64,000 nucleotides of DNA from contig CAUYUJ010000891.1 in assembly GCA_963575745.1 (NCBI GenBank), positions 1-64,000 of the forward strand, written 5' to 3'. Source of the DNA: Prorocentrum cordatum (taxonomy: Eukaryota > Sar > Dinophyceae > Prorocentrales > Prorocentraceae). A program made the position numbers and the translations under genes. Of the stretch, positions 29,001 through 37,617 are shown one piece after another; the stretch's first letter is position 1; every line of letters begins with the position of its first letter. The notes under the pieces are model-generated. The model made no database searches. It was given only the letters and a program-made list of their open reading frames with translations, and was not told where the DNA came from.

Positions 29001-29419
29001 CATTGCCCCCCACACAGTTGAAGAACATATTGGAAATGGGTGGTCTATGTATCAAAGTCACTCTGACTATTGATGCCGAGTCTGTCTTCAAATCTTTGTC
29101 TAGCAAGGATCTGAAGAAGCCCACAGAGTGTACTCTGCTTGGGCACATCAGCTGGATTCGCCAGATGTTGGAACGTGGAATCGTGGAAAGCGTCCAATGG
29201 TGTGACACGCGGGATATGACTGCCGATGGTCATACCAAAGGTAGCATTGACCGCGCGTTGCTCCTACAAGTAATGGCCGGCCAGCAATCCTTCAAGCACG
29301 AGCTGAAGAAACATACGCCGTTTAGGGCGGGCAGGTCGTCTCAGGACGGCCCTGCCTCCCGAGCCAGCGGGGAAACCCGCGGGCAGGTGCGCTTTAGTAG
29401 CGAGGAAACTCGCCGGTAG
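26051..29419 (+). CDS. Integrase C-terminal part, reverse transcriptase and RNase H
   Basis: The catalytic Glu of the integrase (TTIEARNGIL, 26135) is about 35 codons after the second Asp, fitting DD35E across a frame change. NEVSPYNALYGRQP and GPYPVIRN are copia integrase C-terminal features. An acidic linker follows (27120-27500). The reverse transcriptase runs about 27690-28560: SRYVYKWKFVKNEKGE, IIASLDINMAILKG with the first Asp, LPPGS, LKPGAGTKDAPRAF, and HVDD (28292-28303) in place of YVDD. RNase H runs about 28740-29260, with Asp at 28751 (LHSDSGYR), Glu at 28925 (YSAETLAAAHN), Asp at 29072 and DGHTKG. It ends at TAG amid hairpin repeats. It would copy the element's RNA. The HVDD variant may still be active; a His at this place is uncommon. 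Confidence 0.9.
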   Translation: MIHQRPSLIKAKGTELRIRARGQHATTIEARNGILRHLLHVMGEELNRLHIPLNFTRLLHEALFASNAFTFYNEVSPYNALYGRQPAMLPDFPVLDHDQSAESSDHSREETIRRVSLEAITQATAVAKTNRALRTKTTATGAFHYKEGDLEDYHRPTTTKDDWGGWSGPYPVIRNEPDRGQVIVKVGNREVRVQYPDTRHTLYIEALMVREIGSDNTALRTVFAFIAGLPAGKPAMTFGYLPAKQGRLQMTAASRLSPKVHLALQYLIRNYFRIENVFAVRLAKSLTKLPAAPYADSCTLVHYDNDVTPGFHYYEADGTALNIYDITGSTHSRIIQCLKSRKPSAGFDQDLTKFEELADGPPPSESPPAAAPEEPPTDNDGRLPTIIEETEEDLDAFVLESWYAELMDDRTLLEAEAEEVMHTVPTYMTDTQCVLVSTTCEDVQGHLPERGHPPGYDMDTSYYVPLCSTEPDSNYDLDSDEHGKYIELCFTADMSKVVLSEQQHRLLDDSSVTTMRVYVSAASKRAVVVKEDDLLTKADIQANPVKVSKALYTELKTWLDNKCFQMTDSSKASNIMTSRYVYKWKFVKNEKGEMERTIRLRLVLRGFMDLEAFDVETFSGTARRSSQRLLASSAACNKAWIIASLDINMAILKGLTYSELAAATGEKERVVCFTLPPGSAAVLRTLPGFESYDESKHCLRCLKPGAGTKDAPRAFSLKLRSITRSFGLQPTSYDEEFEMSPNLLTAKHVDDINMTGKEEAIDKYVKCVEDTFGKCKLNKHTYTNCAVRYNKTDDGSVTLDQDEYIKQLRPITHPELTGADPESKATKTISDMFVSLRGALAYALITQVWLMVYVVSLQRIQEPTNIQVRRLNAVTRKLQAGPKKIVYQAMTPTGEVVLHSDSGYRRLNGDEDDEVKGYGIRGANLLRRGHTQAGEPVVHLVDAYCKSHRLQVRSSYSAETLAAAHNLEDCYPTIVTLHELHSGPLPPTQLKNILEMGGLCIKVTLTIDAESVFKSLSSKDLKKPTECTLLGHISWIRQMLERGIVESVQWCDTRDMTADGHTKGSIDRALLLQVMAGQQSFKHELKKHTPFRAGRSSQDGPASRASGETRGQVRFSSEETRR

Positions 29420-29432
29420 CGAGGCTACTCGC
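29400..29432 (+). repeat. Two variant hairpins at the end of the coding region
   Basis: GCGAG-GAAA-CTCGC (29400-29413) and GCGAG-GCTA-CTCGC (29419-29432). The fourth and fifth stem positions have changed on both sides compared with GCGGG/CCCGC. The second hairpin lies past the stop codon. Confidence 0.85.
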
Positions 29433-29525
29433 GCGCCCTTTCCTGGTAGGCAGCCGCTGCTGCTTAGCACTGTTTTGGCCGATAATAGTTGTGCAGGGAC
29501 CGTGCGTGCGGCTGCTCGTCACGCG
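29433..29525. other. Retroelement 3' untranslated stretch
   Basis: Short GC-rich link between the RNase H stop and the 3' terminal repeat. No clear polypurine tract is visible directly before the repeat. Confidence 0.4.
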
Positions 29526-30077
29526 ACGCGTAAAGGTAGAAGGGGTAAAGGCGAGTAGAAAGCGAGCATGAGACCGCTTGCGTTGAGGCGCGGCGGTGGG
29601 GGGGAGGGTAGGGGGGGTTGGTGGCGCTGGGGTGCGCTGGTGCGGGAAGGTTTGGCGGGGTGGAGACCGGTTTGTTTTTTTGGTTTTGATTTGTGTTTGT
29701 GTGTTATACTTCTGGGGTTGTTTTTTTTTTGTTTTTTTGTCGTTTTGTTTTTCTTATTTTAATCTTTATTGTTATTTTTTTATTTAATTTGTTTTATCAT
29801 ATTAATTTATTTTATTTTTTTTTTTTTTTAGTTTTTTTTTTTTTTGCCGGGCCTGCAAGCCGGGCCCGGCCAGATATGTGACTGTGCCTCACCGAGGCGC
29901 ACTACTTGCATCCGAGATCGGAAAACATCCTTTTCCATTGACGATGCCCATCCTACTCTTTACTCCAGATCCCATGCTTCGTCTCGCTCTCTTGCTCATG
30001 CGCTATGAGCCTAAGCCTGGGATATGGAAGCGCCTAAGGCGGACTGTATACCTAAGCTTACCAGCTTGTTTTCGACT
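29526..30077 (+). repeat. 3' terminal repeat (LTR) with a ~270-bp insertion
   Basis: 29530-29576 matches the first ~50 bp of the 5' LTR loosely. 29577-29844 is G-rich then T-rich low-complexity DNA with no counterpart in the 5' LTR. 29845-30077 matches the rest, and 29856-30077 is nearly identical. The left border is approximate. Confidence 0.7.
29577..29844. repeat. G-rich then T-rich low-complexity insertion in the 3' LTR
   Basis: Runs of GGGGGG and GGTTTG change into TTTTTATTT-type sequence, which ends in poly-T exactly at the resumption of LTR homology. Confidence 0.75.
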
Positions 30078-30082
30078 GGAGC
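30078..30082. repeat. Candidate target-site duplication, right copy
   Basis: GGAGC, matching 13166-13170, directly after the last base shared by the two LTRs. Confidence 0.55.
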
Positions 30083-30480
30083 AGCCTTGGGGCCCTCTTG
30101 GGCTGTCTTGAAAGCCTCTGGGGAGCCTCTTGGGCAATCTTGGGGCGATATCGGGGGCCTATCGAGCCGCTTAGGACGCTGCGAAATCCAAGCAGCGGAT
30201 ACGTTAAACTTATACATTTCCCCGAAGGAATGGGACGATGTTTGCTTCTTCGGGGCTCTCTTAACAGCCTCTTGGGGCGTCTTGGGGGCCCCTTGGGCCG
30301 TCTTCAGACCATCGAGGTTTCTCTTGGGGCGCTCTGGTGCTGTCTTGGGTCTCTCTTGCGCCTCTCCGATGACCCTTCTGATCGCCTTGAGTCTGCTCGC
30401 AAGGCCCAGCAAGGCGCCCTGGGAGGCCCGGAAGGGCGAGCGGATCTTTTCCAAGGGCGTCCAGGGGACCGCTGAAACGT
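30083..30480 (+). repeat. CTTGGGG-type repeat block 5, right flank of the retroelement
   Basis: Continues the block interrupted at 13165: CTTGGGGCCCTCTTGGGCTG and similar units, decaying after 30330. Confidence 0.8.
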
Positions 30481-30860
30481 CCGAAAGGGTTTCTATGGCG
30501 TCCCTGGGGGGTGGAGCTGGTTTAGGGGTGCTGGTGAGGATTCCGGTTTACTAAACATAAGAATGTGAGTATTGTATATATATATATATGTGTGTGTACG
30601 CACGTATGTCCCGGCGAGTCGCATGTATATATGTGCGGATAGTTATCACATAGAATCACATAGCCGTGCCCCGCGCTCGTGTCTCCGGAACACTGGCATG
30701 GGCACCTCGAGCCCCGCGCCGGGCTGGGCGGCCAGGCTCCGCGGAAGAGCGCTCCGGCCTGGCGCGCCCGCGCGCGACTGCGCGCCTCGACGTCCCGAGC
30801 GTCCCACACTCCACTGGGGGCCCCTGCTTTTGACCGTCCGTATCCTGGCGCGTGGCTGAG
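30481..30860. other. Unassigned sequence with a short (TA/TG)n run
   Basis: Contains TATATATATATATGTGTGTG at 30575-30600; otherwise mixed sequence with no recognisable gene. Confidence 0.5.
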
Positions 30861-30867
30861 TCGTCCC

Positions 30868-30912
30868 TCCTCCTCCTCCTCCTCCTCCTCCTCCTCCTCC
30901 TCCTCCTCCTCC
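30868..30912. repeat. (TCC)n microsatellite
   Basis: Fifteen or so TCC triplets. Confidence 0.95.
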
Positions 30913-30924
30913 CCTTGCTTCTCT

Positions 30925-31060
30925 TCCCCTTGCTCTTCTCCCCCGCCCCTTCGCGGAGGCGGCCGTCGCCCTGGCGCGCGGGCTCCGCCGACAGCGGGGG
31001 GCTCGCCCCGCGGCGGGGCTCGACGTCGGCCGCCTCGGAAGGCCGCGACAGCGCTTAGCC
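30925..31060 (+). other. GC-rich island, possible exon of an unknown gene
   Basis: One plus frame is open with nearly every third base G or C and a protein-like composition (PFAEAAVALARGLRRQR). It sits between triplet repeats. No family recognised; could be chance in GC-rich DNA. Confidence 0.2.
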
Positions 31061-31102
31061 GCCGCCGCCACCGCCGCCGCAGCCGCCGCCGCCGCCTCCG
31101 TA

Positions 31103-31201
<99 letters not shown>

Positions 31202-31202
31202 T
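31060..31202. repeat. (GCC)n then (GTC)n triplet tract
   Basis: About 40 bp of GCC triplets, then about 100 bp of GTC triplets. Confidence 0.95.
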
Positions 31203-31226
31203 TTGTCAACGTCGGGTAAAAGTGCG

Positions 31227-31480
31227 GTGCTCGTCCCCCGCTTGGCCAATTTGAAGGTTGCTGGAAGTGTTGAGTGCCTTGGGGTCTTGATTGGGCCAGC
31301 CACCTCACTCTCGGGCCAGTGGAAAGAAGCTTGTCAGAAATGGTGGAGCCGAGTCGTAGCAATTGCGCGGCCTCGTGCCCGTAGCGAGGCTGCGATGCGC
31401 GTATACGAACGCACCTGCCTCGCACTCCTGGGCTACCTGGTTCAGTTGCTCCCGTATGTGAACATGTCAGAAGGAACGAG
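31227..31480 (+). pseudogene. Fragment of a non-LTR (LINE-type) reverse transcriptase
   Basis: The frame reads VECLGVLIGPATSL, then QWKEACQKWWSRVVAIA, then a helix with VYERTCLALLGYLVQLLP. This order (YLGV.IG, W..A..K...R, then Y...L..L.Y..QL) is the region just after the palm domain in LINE reverse transcriptases. No catalytic domain lies upstream, where there is only a GTC tract, and similarity stops near 31480. It is a 5'-truncated or dissected remnant. Confidence 0.6.
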
Positions 31481-32389
31481 TAGTATGCATTCCGCAAGAG
31501 ACTGCCCCTTCCCCCTGGCTCCTTTGCGCTTCGCTATCGCCTTCGTTTCAGAAGTTGGGCGGAATTCGCGCCTCCAACCAGCACCCGAGTCTGTGCACTT
31601 GCTAATGCATCGACAGCGAGCGCCTGCGCTCTGAAGAAGCGGGATGGGTGTTTTGAGTGGCGGTGACATGAGGTGGGCGTCCACGTGCGTGCTCGCGGGG
31701 GCACAGTTCCCGCATCGTGCTGGACTAACGAGTAAGTCATATTGCAATGGTTTCGCTCTTTTCGTCTTCGTCGCTATTTCTGCCCCCCCCCCCTGCGCAT
31801 CGCTTTCTCGCCGCCATCACTGCCGCGAAGACGGCTATGGATCTTGGCAGCCACGGCCTTCGCCTTGGATGAGCAATGATCAGAGCGCTCCGAGTTCTAC
31901 GAAGATCTCCGCTGAGAGGAGCCCAAGACAGGACGCTGGGAGGGTGGGCGGGGGGCGGTCTCCGTTGTCGTCGAAAAGGGGAAGTGCCCTCAGGCCACTT
32001 TCCATCAACTCGCTCATGCGAGCGCTGCCCCATGACAGGCTGTATGCTACATCATATTTTCATGAACGAAAGGCTGAGCACATGGCTCCCGCCTGACTTG
32101 TCTCGATCCTTGGCGTCTGTTCAGGATTGTTGGGTCAAACTCAGGCGGGATCTTACGAAGTCCACGCCCTCCAAGATTTTGGCTCATTGACAAATGGGCA
32201 GGGGTGCATCATTAGCCGCAGGGTTACGATCCTGTCCCCACCCCGATGTTGATTTGGATGTCCTAACTCCCCTTTCACTCTTTCCTCCAAGACGTCTCCT
32301 GCCCTCGCCTCCTCCACCAAATTGTCCGACCGCGCCTGGCCATTACCACCGATTCTCCATTGTTGTGGCCCTGTCTGGGGACACTGAAT
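31481..32389. other. Unassigned sequence, perhaps LINE-derived
   Basis: Follows the reverse-transcriptase fragment. Several frames of about 100 codons on the plus strand have no recognisable domain, though they could be frame-shifted LINE sequence. Confidence 0.35.
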
Positions 32390-32403
32390 TCACTCCCGTG
32401 GGC

Positions 32404-32532
32404 CACTCTCTTAGTTCATTTTTAATGACTATCTCTCTCTCTCTCTCTTCCTCTTCTCTCTCCCTCTCTCTCTCTCTCTCCCCCCTCTCTCTTTCTCTTT
32501 TTTTTGTTTCTCTCTCTCTCTCTCTCTCTCTC
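32404..32532. repeat. (CT)n microsatellite
   Basis: CT dinucleotides with short T runs, at the left end of the foldback element. A similar tract stands at 34590-34700. Confidence 0.95.
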
Positions 32533-32639
32533 TGTTGCGGATTTACAAACTGATTCCTTCTGTGACGGATTTACAAATTGATTCCATTCGTGGCGGATTC
32601 ACACATTGATTCATTTTGTGGCGGATCCGCCACCACCAC

Positions 32640-34651
32640 CGCCGCCACCTCCTCTCCTATTTCCATTTCCCATATTTCGGCGTTCCCTTGCCCCCCTCCA
32701 TCCCGACATCCCTCCACCATTAACGACCATGAGGGAGGGGCCGGTGGTGGTGTGAGCAAGGAGGGAAGGAATTGCTTTTCTCCCGCCACCAACACCTCGC
32801 CTTTCTCCCCCATCCCAATTCCCCCTCACCTCCATTCGTCCAGATCGGCCGCCCCCCACCGCGACCACATCTCAATGTCCCCATCCGCTCCCCCCATCGT
32901 TCCCTGTCCCCTGCCCCATCCCTCTCGCCGTCTCTCGCGCTCTCGCACGCCTCAAAAAAAGAGGGATAACGACTAGGAGGGAGAGAGGAATGGGGGAAGG
33001 GCCGCGGTGCGAAGGGGGGGGAGAAAAGGCGGATGGAGGGAATTGGGATGGCATCCGCGAGGGAGGGGGAGGGGGGACATGAGAGGACCATGCCCCCATT
33101 AACACGACTACGTGCAGCTCTCTCGTTATCTCTCTCCCTCTCTCTCTATATATATCCCCTCTCTCTATCTCTCTCTGTCTCGCTTTCTTTCCTTCGCCCT
33201 TCCATACCACCCTCATTGGTTCCCTGCAGCACCACCGCGACTTCCCCCACGTGCCTCGCATCCTTCCACTAACTGTTCATGACTCCATACATCGAGGGTG
33301 GCGGTGGTTGGAGAGGGAGAGGGGCAGGCGGCGAGGATGGTTTGAGCGGCTGTCATCCCCCCTCCCCGTATCCCTCCCTTTGCAACGCAGCCACTACCAT
33401 TTCTCTCTCTCTCTCTCTCGCTCTCTCTCTCCTCCCTCTCACCGTTCCTCCCCCCTTCCCTCCATATTTGAGGGCGGTGGCGGCACGGAGGGCGAGGGCG
33501 CGGGAGAATGGGGGGAAGTTGAGGGGGGGCGGGAGGTCAACGTAGAGAAGGAGCAGCACGGTGGTGGGAGGGCATCATACCCCTCCCTCGCCCGCCCATT
33601 CTTCCCTCACAAACGCCCTCCACACGCATTTTGTTCATCTCCCCTCCTTCCCCTCCTTCCCTCCCTCTCACCCTCTTTCCTCCCTTGCGTGCACATGCAT
33701 ATGGGTATGTGCGTGCGTAGGGATGTCTGAACTTGCAAGAAGTGTGCGCATGCGTGCAATTCCGCGTGCATGTTGTATATGACATGTGAATATATTTTTT
33801 ATATATATATATATATTGTAAAACCAACGCGAAGGGATCGGATAGGGGAGGAGGGGATGCAGGAGGGAGGTGGCAGGATGCAAGCGGAGGGAGGAGGGGA
33901 ACCATGATTATGAGGGAGGGCCATGTGGATCGGGGATGGGGGAGAAGGGAGGAGGCGAGGAGGGATCAGCGATGCCAGAAGAGGACAGGGGGAGGAGGGA
34001 GCTGGGGTGGCGGCGGGGAAGGGGGACAGTGGGGTGAAGGAGGAGAGAGGAGGGAGGAGGCGAGGGCGGGGTAAAATGCGGAGGTGGGGCCGAGGAACAA
34101 GAGACGAACGACGAGGAGTTGGAGACGGGGGGGTGGGCGAGGAGGAGGACGACGACGGCGACGGCAACGATGATGATGAGGAGGAGGATGGATGGGGGGG
34201 GAAGATGAGGGGATGATGCTGATGAGGAGGAGGAGGAGACGGGGGAATCTGCGATGTAGGCATCGCTGCTCGTTCACAACTTGCACGCGCGTGTTCTTAA
34301 TTGCCGTCGCACCTGAAAATGACTCACGGGTTTAACCTGTCCGCATGTCCATTTGATTGCAGTAGAAACGTCGGAAAACATCTCCGTCGAATGAGTCCAC
34401 GGGAGGGGGAGGAGGAGGAAGGAAGGAAAGCAGGATTGGGAGAGAACGGAAGAGCGAAACGGAGTTGGACCAAGAACTGCCCTTACACCCTTTGAAGACC
34501 GAAAGCCAGCCATGCCCATCCAGCCTGGCGCCTGAGGAGCCCCAGACTGGATGGGTATGGCGGGTTTTCGGCACTTTGAAGGTTTCATGCTTCCCTTTCC
34601 TTCTCCCTTTCCCTCTCCTTAATGCTTCCCTCTCCTTCTCTCTATCCCTCC

Positions 34652-34699
<48 letters not shown>
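32640..34699. other. Insertion or unrelated sequence inside the left foldback arm
   Basis: Pyrimidine-rich and purine-rich mixed DNA. It includes CT tracts at 33120-33190, 33400-33435 and 34590-34700, a (TA)n run at 33800-33820, and GGA-rich sequence at 33840-34240. Open frames on both strands are low-complexity. No domain recognised. Confidence 0.5.
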
Positions 34700-34703
<4 letters not shown>

Positions 34704-35135
34704 GCGGATGCCAACATGTCTCCTTTTGTGGCGGATTACAACGTGAAGCCTTTTGTGGCGGATTACAAGTTTATTCCTTAGGCGACGGATTACAACTTGA
34801 TTCCTTTTGTGGCGGACTACATAGTGATTCATTGTGTGGCGGGTTACCTATTGATTTCTTTTTGTGGCGGATTACAAATTGACCCCTTTCATGGCGGATT
34901 ACAGAAGGAATCCTTTTGTGGGGGATTACAAACTGATTTCTTCTGTGGCGAATTACAAAGGTGATCCTTTTGTGGCGGATTACAAATTGATTCTTTTTGT
35001 GGCGGATTACAAAGGGAATCTTTCTGTGGCGAATTACAAAGGGAATCCTTTTGTGGCGGATGACAAATTGATTCCTTTTGTGGCGGGTTACAAAGGAAAT
35101 CCTTTTGTGGCGAATTACAAAGGGAACATTTTCGT
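34700..35135 (+). repeat. 27-bp subrepeat array, left arm
   Basis: About 16 copies of a unit containing TTTTGTGGCGGATTACAA with a variable 9-base end (for example ATTGATTCC or AGGGAATCC). The plus frame is open because 27 is a multiple of three, giving repeats of FVADYK. Confidence 0.9.
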
Positions 35136-35139
35136 GGTG

Positions 35140-35172
35140 ATCTTTAGCGGCCTGGACGCGCGAGGGGCTCCC

Positions 35173-35235
<63 letters not shown>

Positions 35236-35560
35236 ATTTTTTACACATTTTTAAACCGGAAAGCAAGGTTTGGCTTGAGATTGTCTCATAATTAAACAAA
35301 AATCCAGTGGGTTTGGCTGATGTCGAATTCAGAGGGAGTCTGAAGCGAAACTGTGTTTTCTGTGTGAAACCAACGTAAAAAACAATTAAGAAACAGGTTT
35401 CGCTTGAGACTCCTTTTGGATTTTACATCAGCCAAGCCCCATGGATTTATAAAATTGTGAGTCAGTCTCAAGCGAAACCTGGTTTTCCGATTTTAAAATT
35501 TAAAGAATTATTTTATATACAAAACCCTTGGGAACCTCTCGCACGTCCAGGCTGCTAAAG
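35140..35560. repeat. Palindromic core of the foldback element
   Basis: GTGGTGATCTTTAGCGGCCT at 35134 pairs with AGGCTGCTAAAGATCACCAC at 35548. GTTTGGCTTGAGA pairs with TCTCAAGCGAAAC, and GGGTTTGGCTGATGT with ACATCAGCCAAGCCC. The centre of symmetry is near 35365. Confidence 0.85.
35177..35234. repeat. Poly-T tract
   Basis: About 58 T in a row, within the left half of the foldback centre. The right half has no matching poly-A, so this was gained after the arms formed, or is unstable. Confidence 0.95.
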
Positions 35561-36040
35561 ATCACCACAAAAGGATTCCCTTTGTAATTCGCCACAAGGA
35601 TTTCCATTGTAACCCGCCACAAAAGGAATCCATTTGTAATCCGCCACAAAAGGATTCCCTTTGTAATTCGCCACAGAAGGATTGCCTTTGTAATCCGCCA
35701 CAAAAGGAGTCAATTTGTAATCCGCCACAAACGGATCACCTTTGTAATTTGCCACAAAAGAAATCAATTTACAATCCCCCACAAAGGATTCCTTTTGTAA
35801 TCCGCCACAAAAGGGGTCAACTTGTAATCCGCCACAAAAGGAATCAATGGGTAACCCGCCACACAATGAATCACTATGTAATCCGCCACAAAAGGGAATC
35901 AATTTGTAACCAATTACAAAAAGAATCAGTTTGTAATCCGCCACAAAAGGAATCGATTGTAATCTGGCACAAAGGAGTCCAGTTGTAATCCGCAACAAAA
36001 GGAATCAATTTGGAGTCCGCCACAAAAGAAAATCAATTCG
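35560..36040 (-). repeat. 27-bp subrepeat array, right arm (inverted)
   Basis: About 17 copies of the complement of the left-arm unit (TTGTAATCCGCCACAAAAGG). The order of unit variants partly mirrors the left arm. Confidence 0.9.
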
Positions 36041-36112
36041 CAATCTTTTACATATGAACGCGAAGTAGATGCCATCAAAATGAGCCAAGAGAGTGGCCCA
36101 CGGGAGTCCCAT

Positions 36113-36290
36113 GCCTGAATTTTCTATCAAAGTATCTCACGATCGAGTTGTTCTTTCAGGCCGGATCCTCCATATGCGCCGGGCTGAACAGATTGAGACT
36201 TTTCACCAGCTTGGCAGTTCGACCTTTCAATTTTCGATTCGCCATCCGGCGCCCACGAGACACCAACTCACGGTCCGCCATGGGACGTGC
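36113..36290. other. Unassigned sequence
   Basis: Short non-repeat link between the foldback element and the first ~430-bp repeat. Confidence 0.4.
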
Positions 36291-36348
36291 GCTCCTCCTC
36301 CTCCTCCTGCTCCTGCTGTTCCTCGTCCTCCTCCTCCTCTTCACTTTT

Positions 36349-36766
36349 ACGTTGACCGGACCTGAAGAGCAAGCTTGTGGTGTTAGCGATGCAGTAAAGC
36401 AACAAATCGCCGACTTTGGCGGAGAAACACACAAAGTAGGCTGGAGAAGTGAGTGTTGTGGGAAAAGGTGCGAACAAACAAAGCTGCAGATAGAGGACCT
36501 CAGGGGCGCAGAGTAAGCGCTCGCCACAAGCACTGGGGGAGATGCCAACGAACAGACACGGAACAATGCGTAATGACCTTGCTAGCAGGGAAGTGCCACA
36601 TGACGAGAAATCGAGATATTCGTGCAAAGCGGACAACACTGAATAGAACAGGCGACGTATAGAGAGTAAGGTGGCGCAGTTCAGAGCAAGAGTGTGAGTG
36701 CAAATGTCTACGGGGTACTGCTTTGCAAAAGAGCACGGCCTGGCCCTGAGCCTTGCCGCCTCCTCC

Positions 36767-36768
<2 letters not shown>
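36349..36768. repeat. ~430-bp repeat, copy 1 of 3
   Basis: Starts ACGTTGACCGGACCTGAAGA and ends near GCCCTGAGCCTTGCCGCC, followed by a TCC tract. It holds GCACTGGGGGAGATGCC and AGAGAGTAAGGTGGCGCA, also found in the two other copies. Minus-strand frames are open in all three copies, but in two frames at once, so I do not call a gene. Confidence 0.85.
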
Positions 36769-36798
<30 letters not shown>

Positions 36799-36835
36799 CT
36801 CCTCCTCCTCCTCCTCCTCCTCCTCCTCCTCCTCA
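36769..36835. repeat. (TCC)n microsatellite
   Basis: TCC triplets with TTCC interruptions at the right edge of copy 1. Confidence 0.95.
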
Positions 36836-36959
36836 ATGCCTTGTAAATAGCTTCTCCCCGTCGCACCCCGAGGCCAGTTTTTAGAGCGGGTCGGGTGTTT
36901 CGCATGGGACTCCCTCACCATTTCAGACCCTGAAGCTCAAACAGCTGCAACAGCTTCAC

Positions 36960-37215
36960 AAATGGAGGGCGGGTCGTTGTCAAAAAGTGCCTTTTGCTTT
37001 TGCACCGCGCACATTCGTTTTTAAGATGTGCAAGAGTTTCACGGATTGGGAGCGATCCGTTTTCGACATGTTTTTTTTGCGCCGCTTACATTCGGTTTTA
37101 TGGAATTGCTAGCATTTCACTGATTGATGGCAGTTTCTTTTCCAACATGTGGCTCTCGCCGTAGCGCCGCGCACATGCTTTCAAAACATGTCCCCGCGTT
37201 TCACGGATTCCCATG
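36960..37215. repeat. Three imperfect ~85-bp tandem repeats
   Basis: Each holds a GCGCCGC-like start, ACATTCG or ACATGCT, a T- or A-rich stretch and TTTCACGGATT or TTTCACTGATT. Decayed. Confidence 0.6.
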
Positions 37216-37530
37216 ATCAGCGCACTAGAAATTGCATTTCGGAAGGGTTCAACATTATGAAAGTGCAGCAGTTGCGTTGATTCGCGGTGTTGCTGTCCCG
37301 GGAATGGCGTCCTGGCGCGATTCAGGATCGCCAAGACGCAACAGTCAGGTTGATCCATGGCGTTGGAGTCCCGAGAACAATGTGTTGGCATGCTTCAGGG
37401 TCTTCAAACGGTTGTCTTCAAACGAGGCAGATCCCCCAGTGGAAATGAGACGTTGTAGGGGCCAATGAAGAGGAAGCTTGGATGGAGGGTTTCTCCCAAC
37501 ATCGTTTATGACTCTTGGGTTTACACTGGT

Positions 37531-37612
37531 CCTCCTCCTCCTCCTCCTCCCCTCCCTCCTCGTCCTCCTCTTCCTCCTGCTCCTGCTCCTCCTCCTCCTC
37601 CTCCCTCCTCTC
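37531..37612. repeat. (TCC)n microsatellite
   Basis: TCC triplets with TGC interruptions at the left edge of copy 2 of the ~430-bp repeat. Confidence 0.95.
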
Positions 37613-37617
37613 CACTT

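Larger units (their letters stand above)
13171..30077 (+). mobile_element. Large Ty1/copia-like LTR retroelement, about 16.9 kb, partly decayed
   Basis: The terminal direct repeats, a primer-binding site complementary to a tRNA 3' end, and the order gag, protease, integrase, reverse transcriptase, RNase H (integrase before RT) define a copia-type element. It is about three times the usual length of 5-6 kb. The extra length is a 1,400-codon gag-like frame plus Tpt1-like, RING-H2 and two methyltransferase-like domains between gag and integrase. Coding is split into eight open segments by frame changes, one in-frame TGA and one poly-T tract, so this copy is probably not autonomous. All domains are still recognisable and the 222-bp core of the terminal repeats differs at one site, which suggests recent insertion or homogenisation. 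Confidence 0.85.
32390..36112. mobile_element. Foldback-type element with nested left-arm insertion
   Basis: The outer ends are inverted copies: ACTCCCGTGGGCCACTCTCT at about 32393 and its complement ending at about 36112. Inside are arrays of a 27-bp subrepeat (CCTTTTGTGGCGGATTACAA plus a variable end), direct on the left (32535-32630 and 34700-35135) and inverted on the right (35560-36040). The centre (35140-35560) is also palindromic. 32640-34690 has no counterpart on the right and looks like an insertion into the left arm. No transposase frame is seen. Confidence 0.75.

Noticed and set aside
30646-31497. 283-codon minus-strand frame with poly-Thr
   Set aside because: It runs antisense through the GTC tract and through the LINE fragment that reads on the other strand.
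32170-32190. GATTTTGGCTCATTG, similar to the end of the dinoflagellate spliced leader
   Set aside because: Only 11 bases agree, with no leader start and no gene downstream; likely chance.
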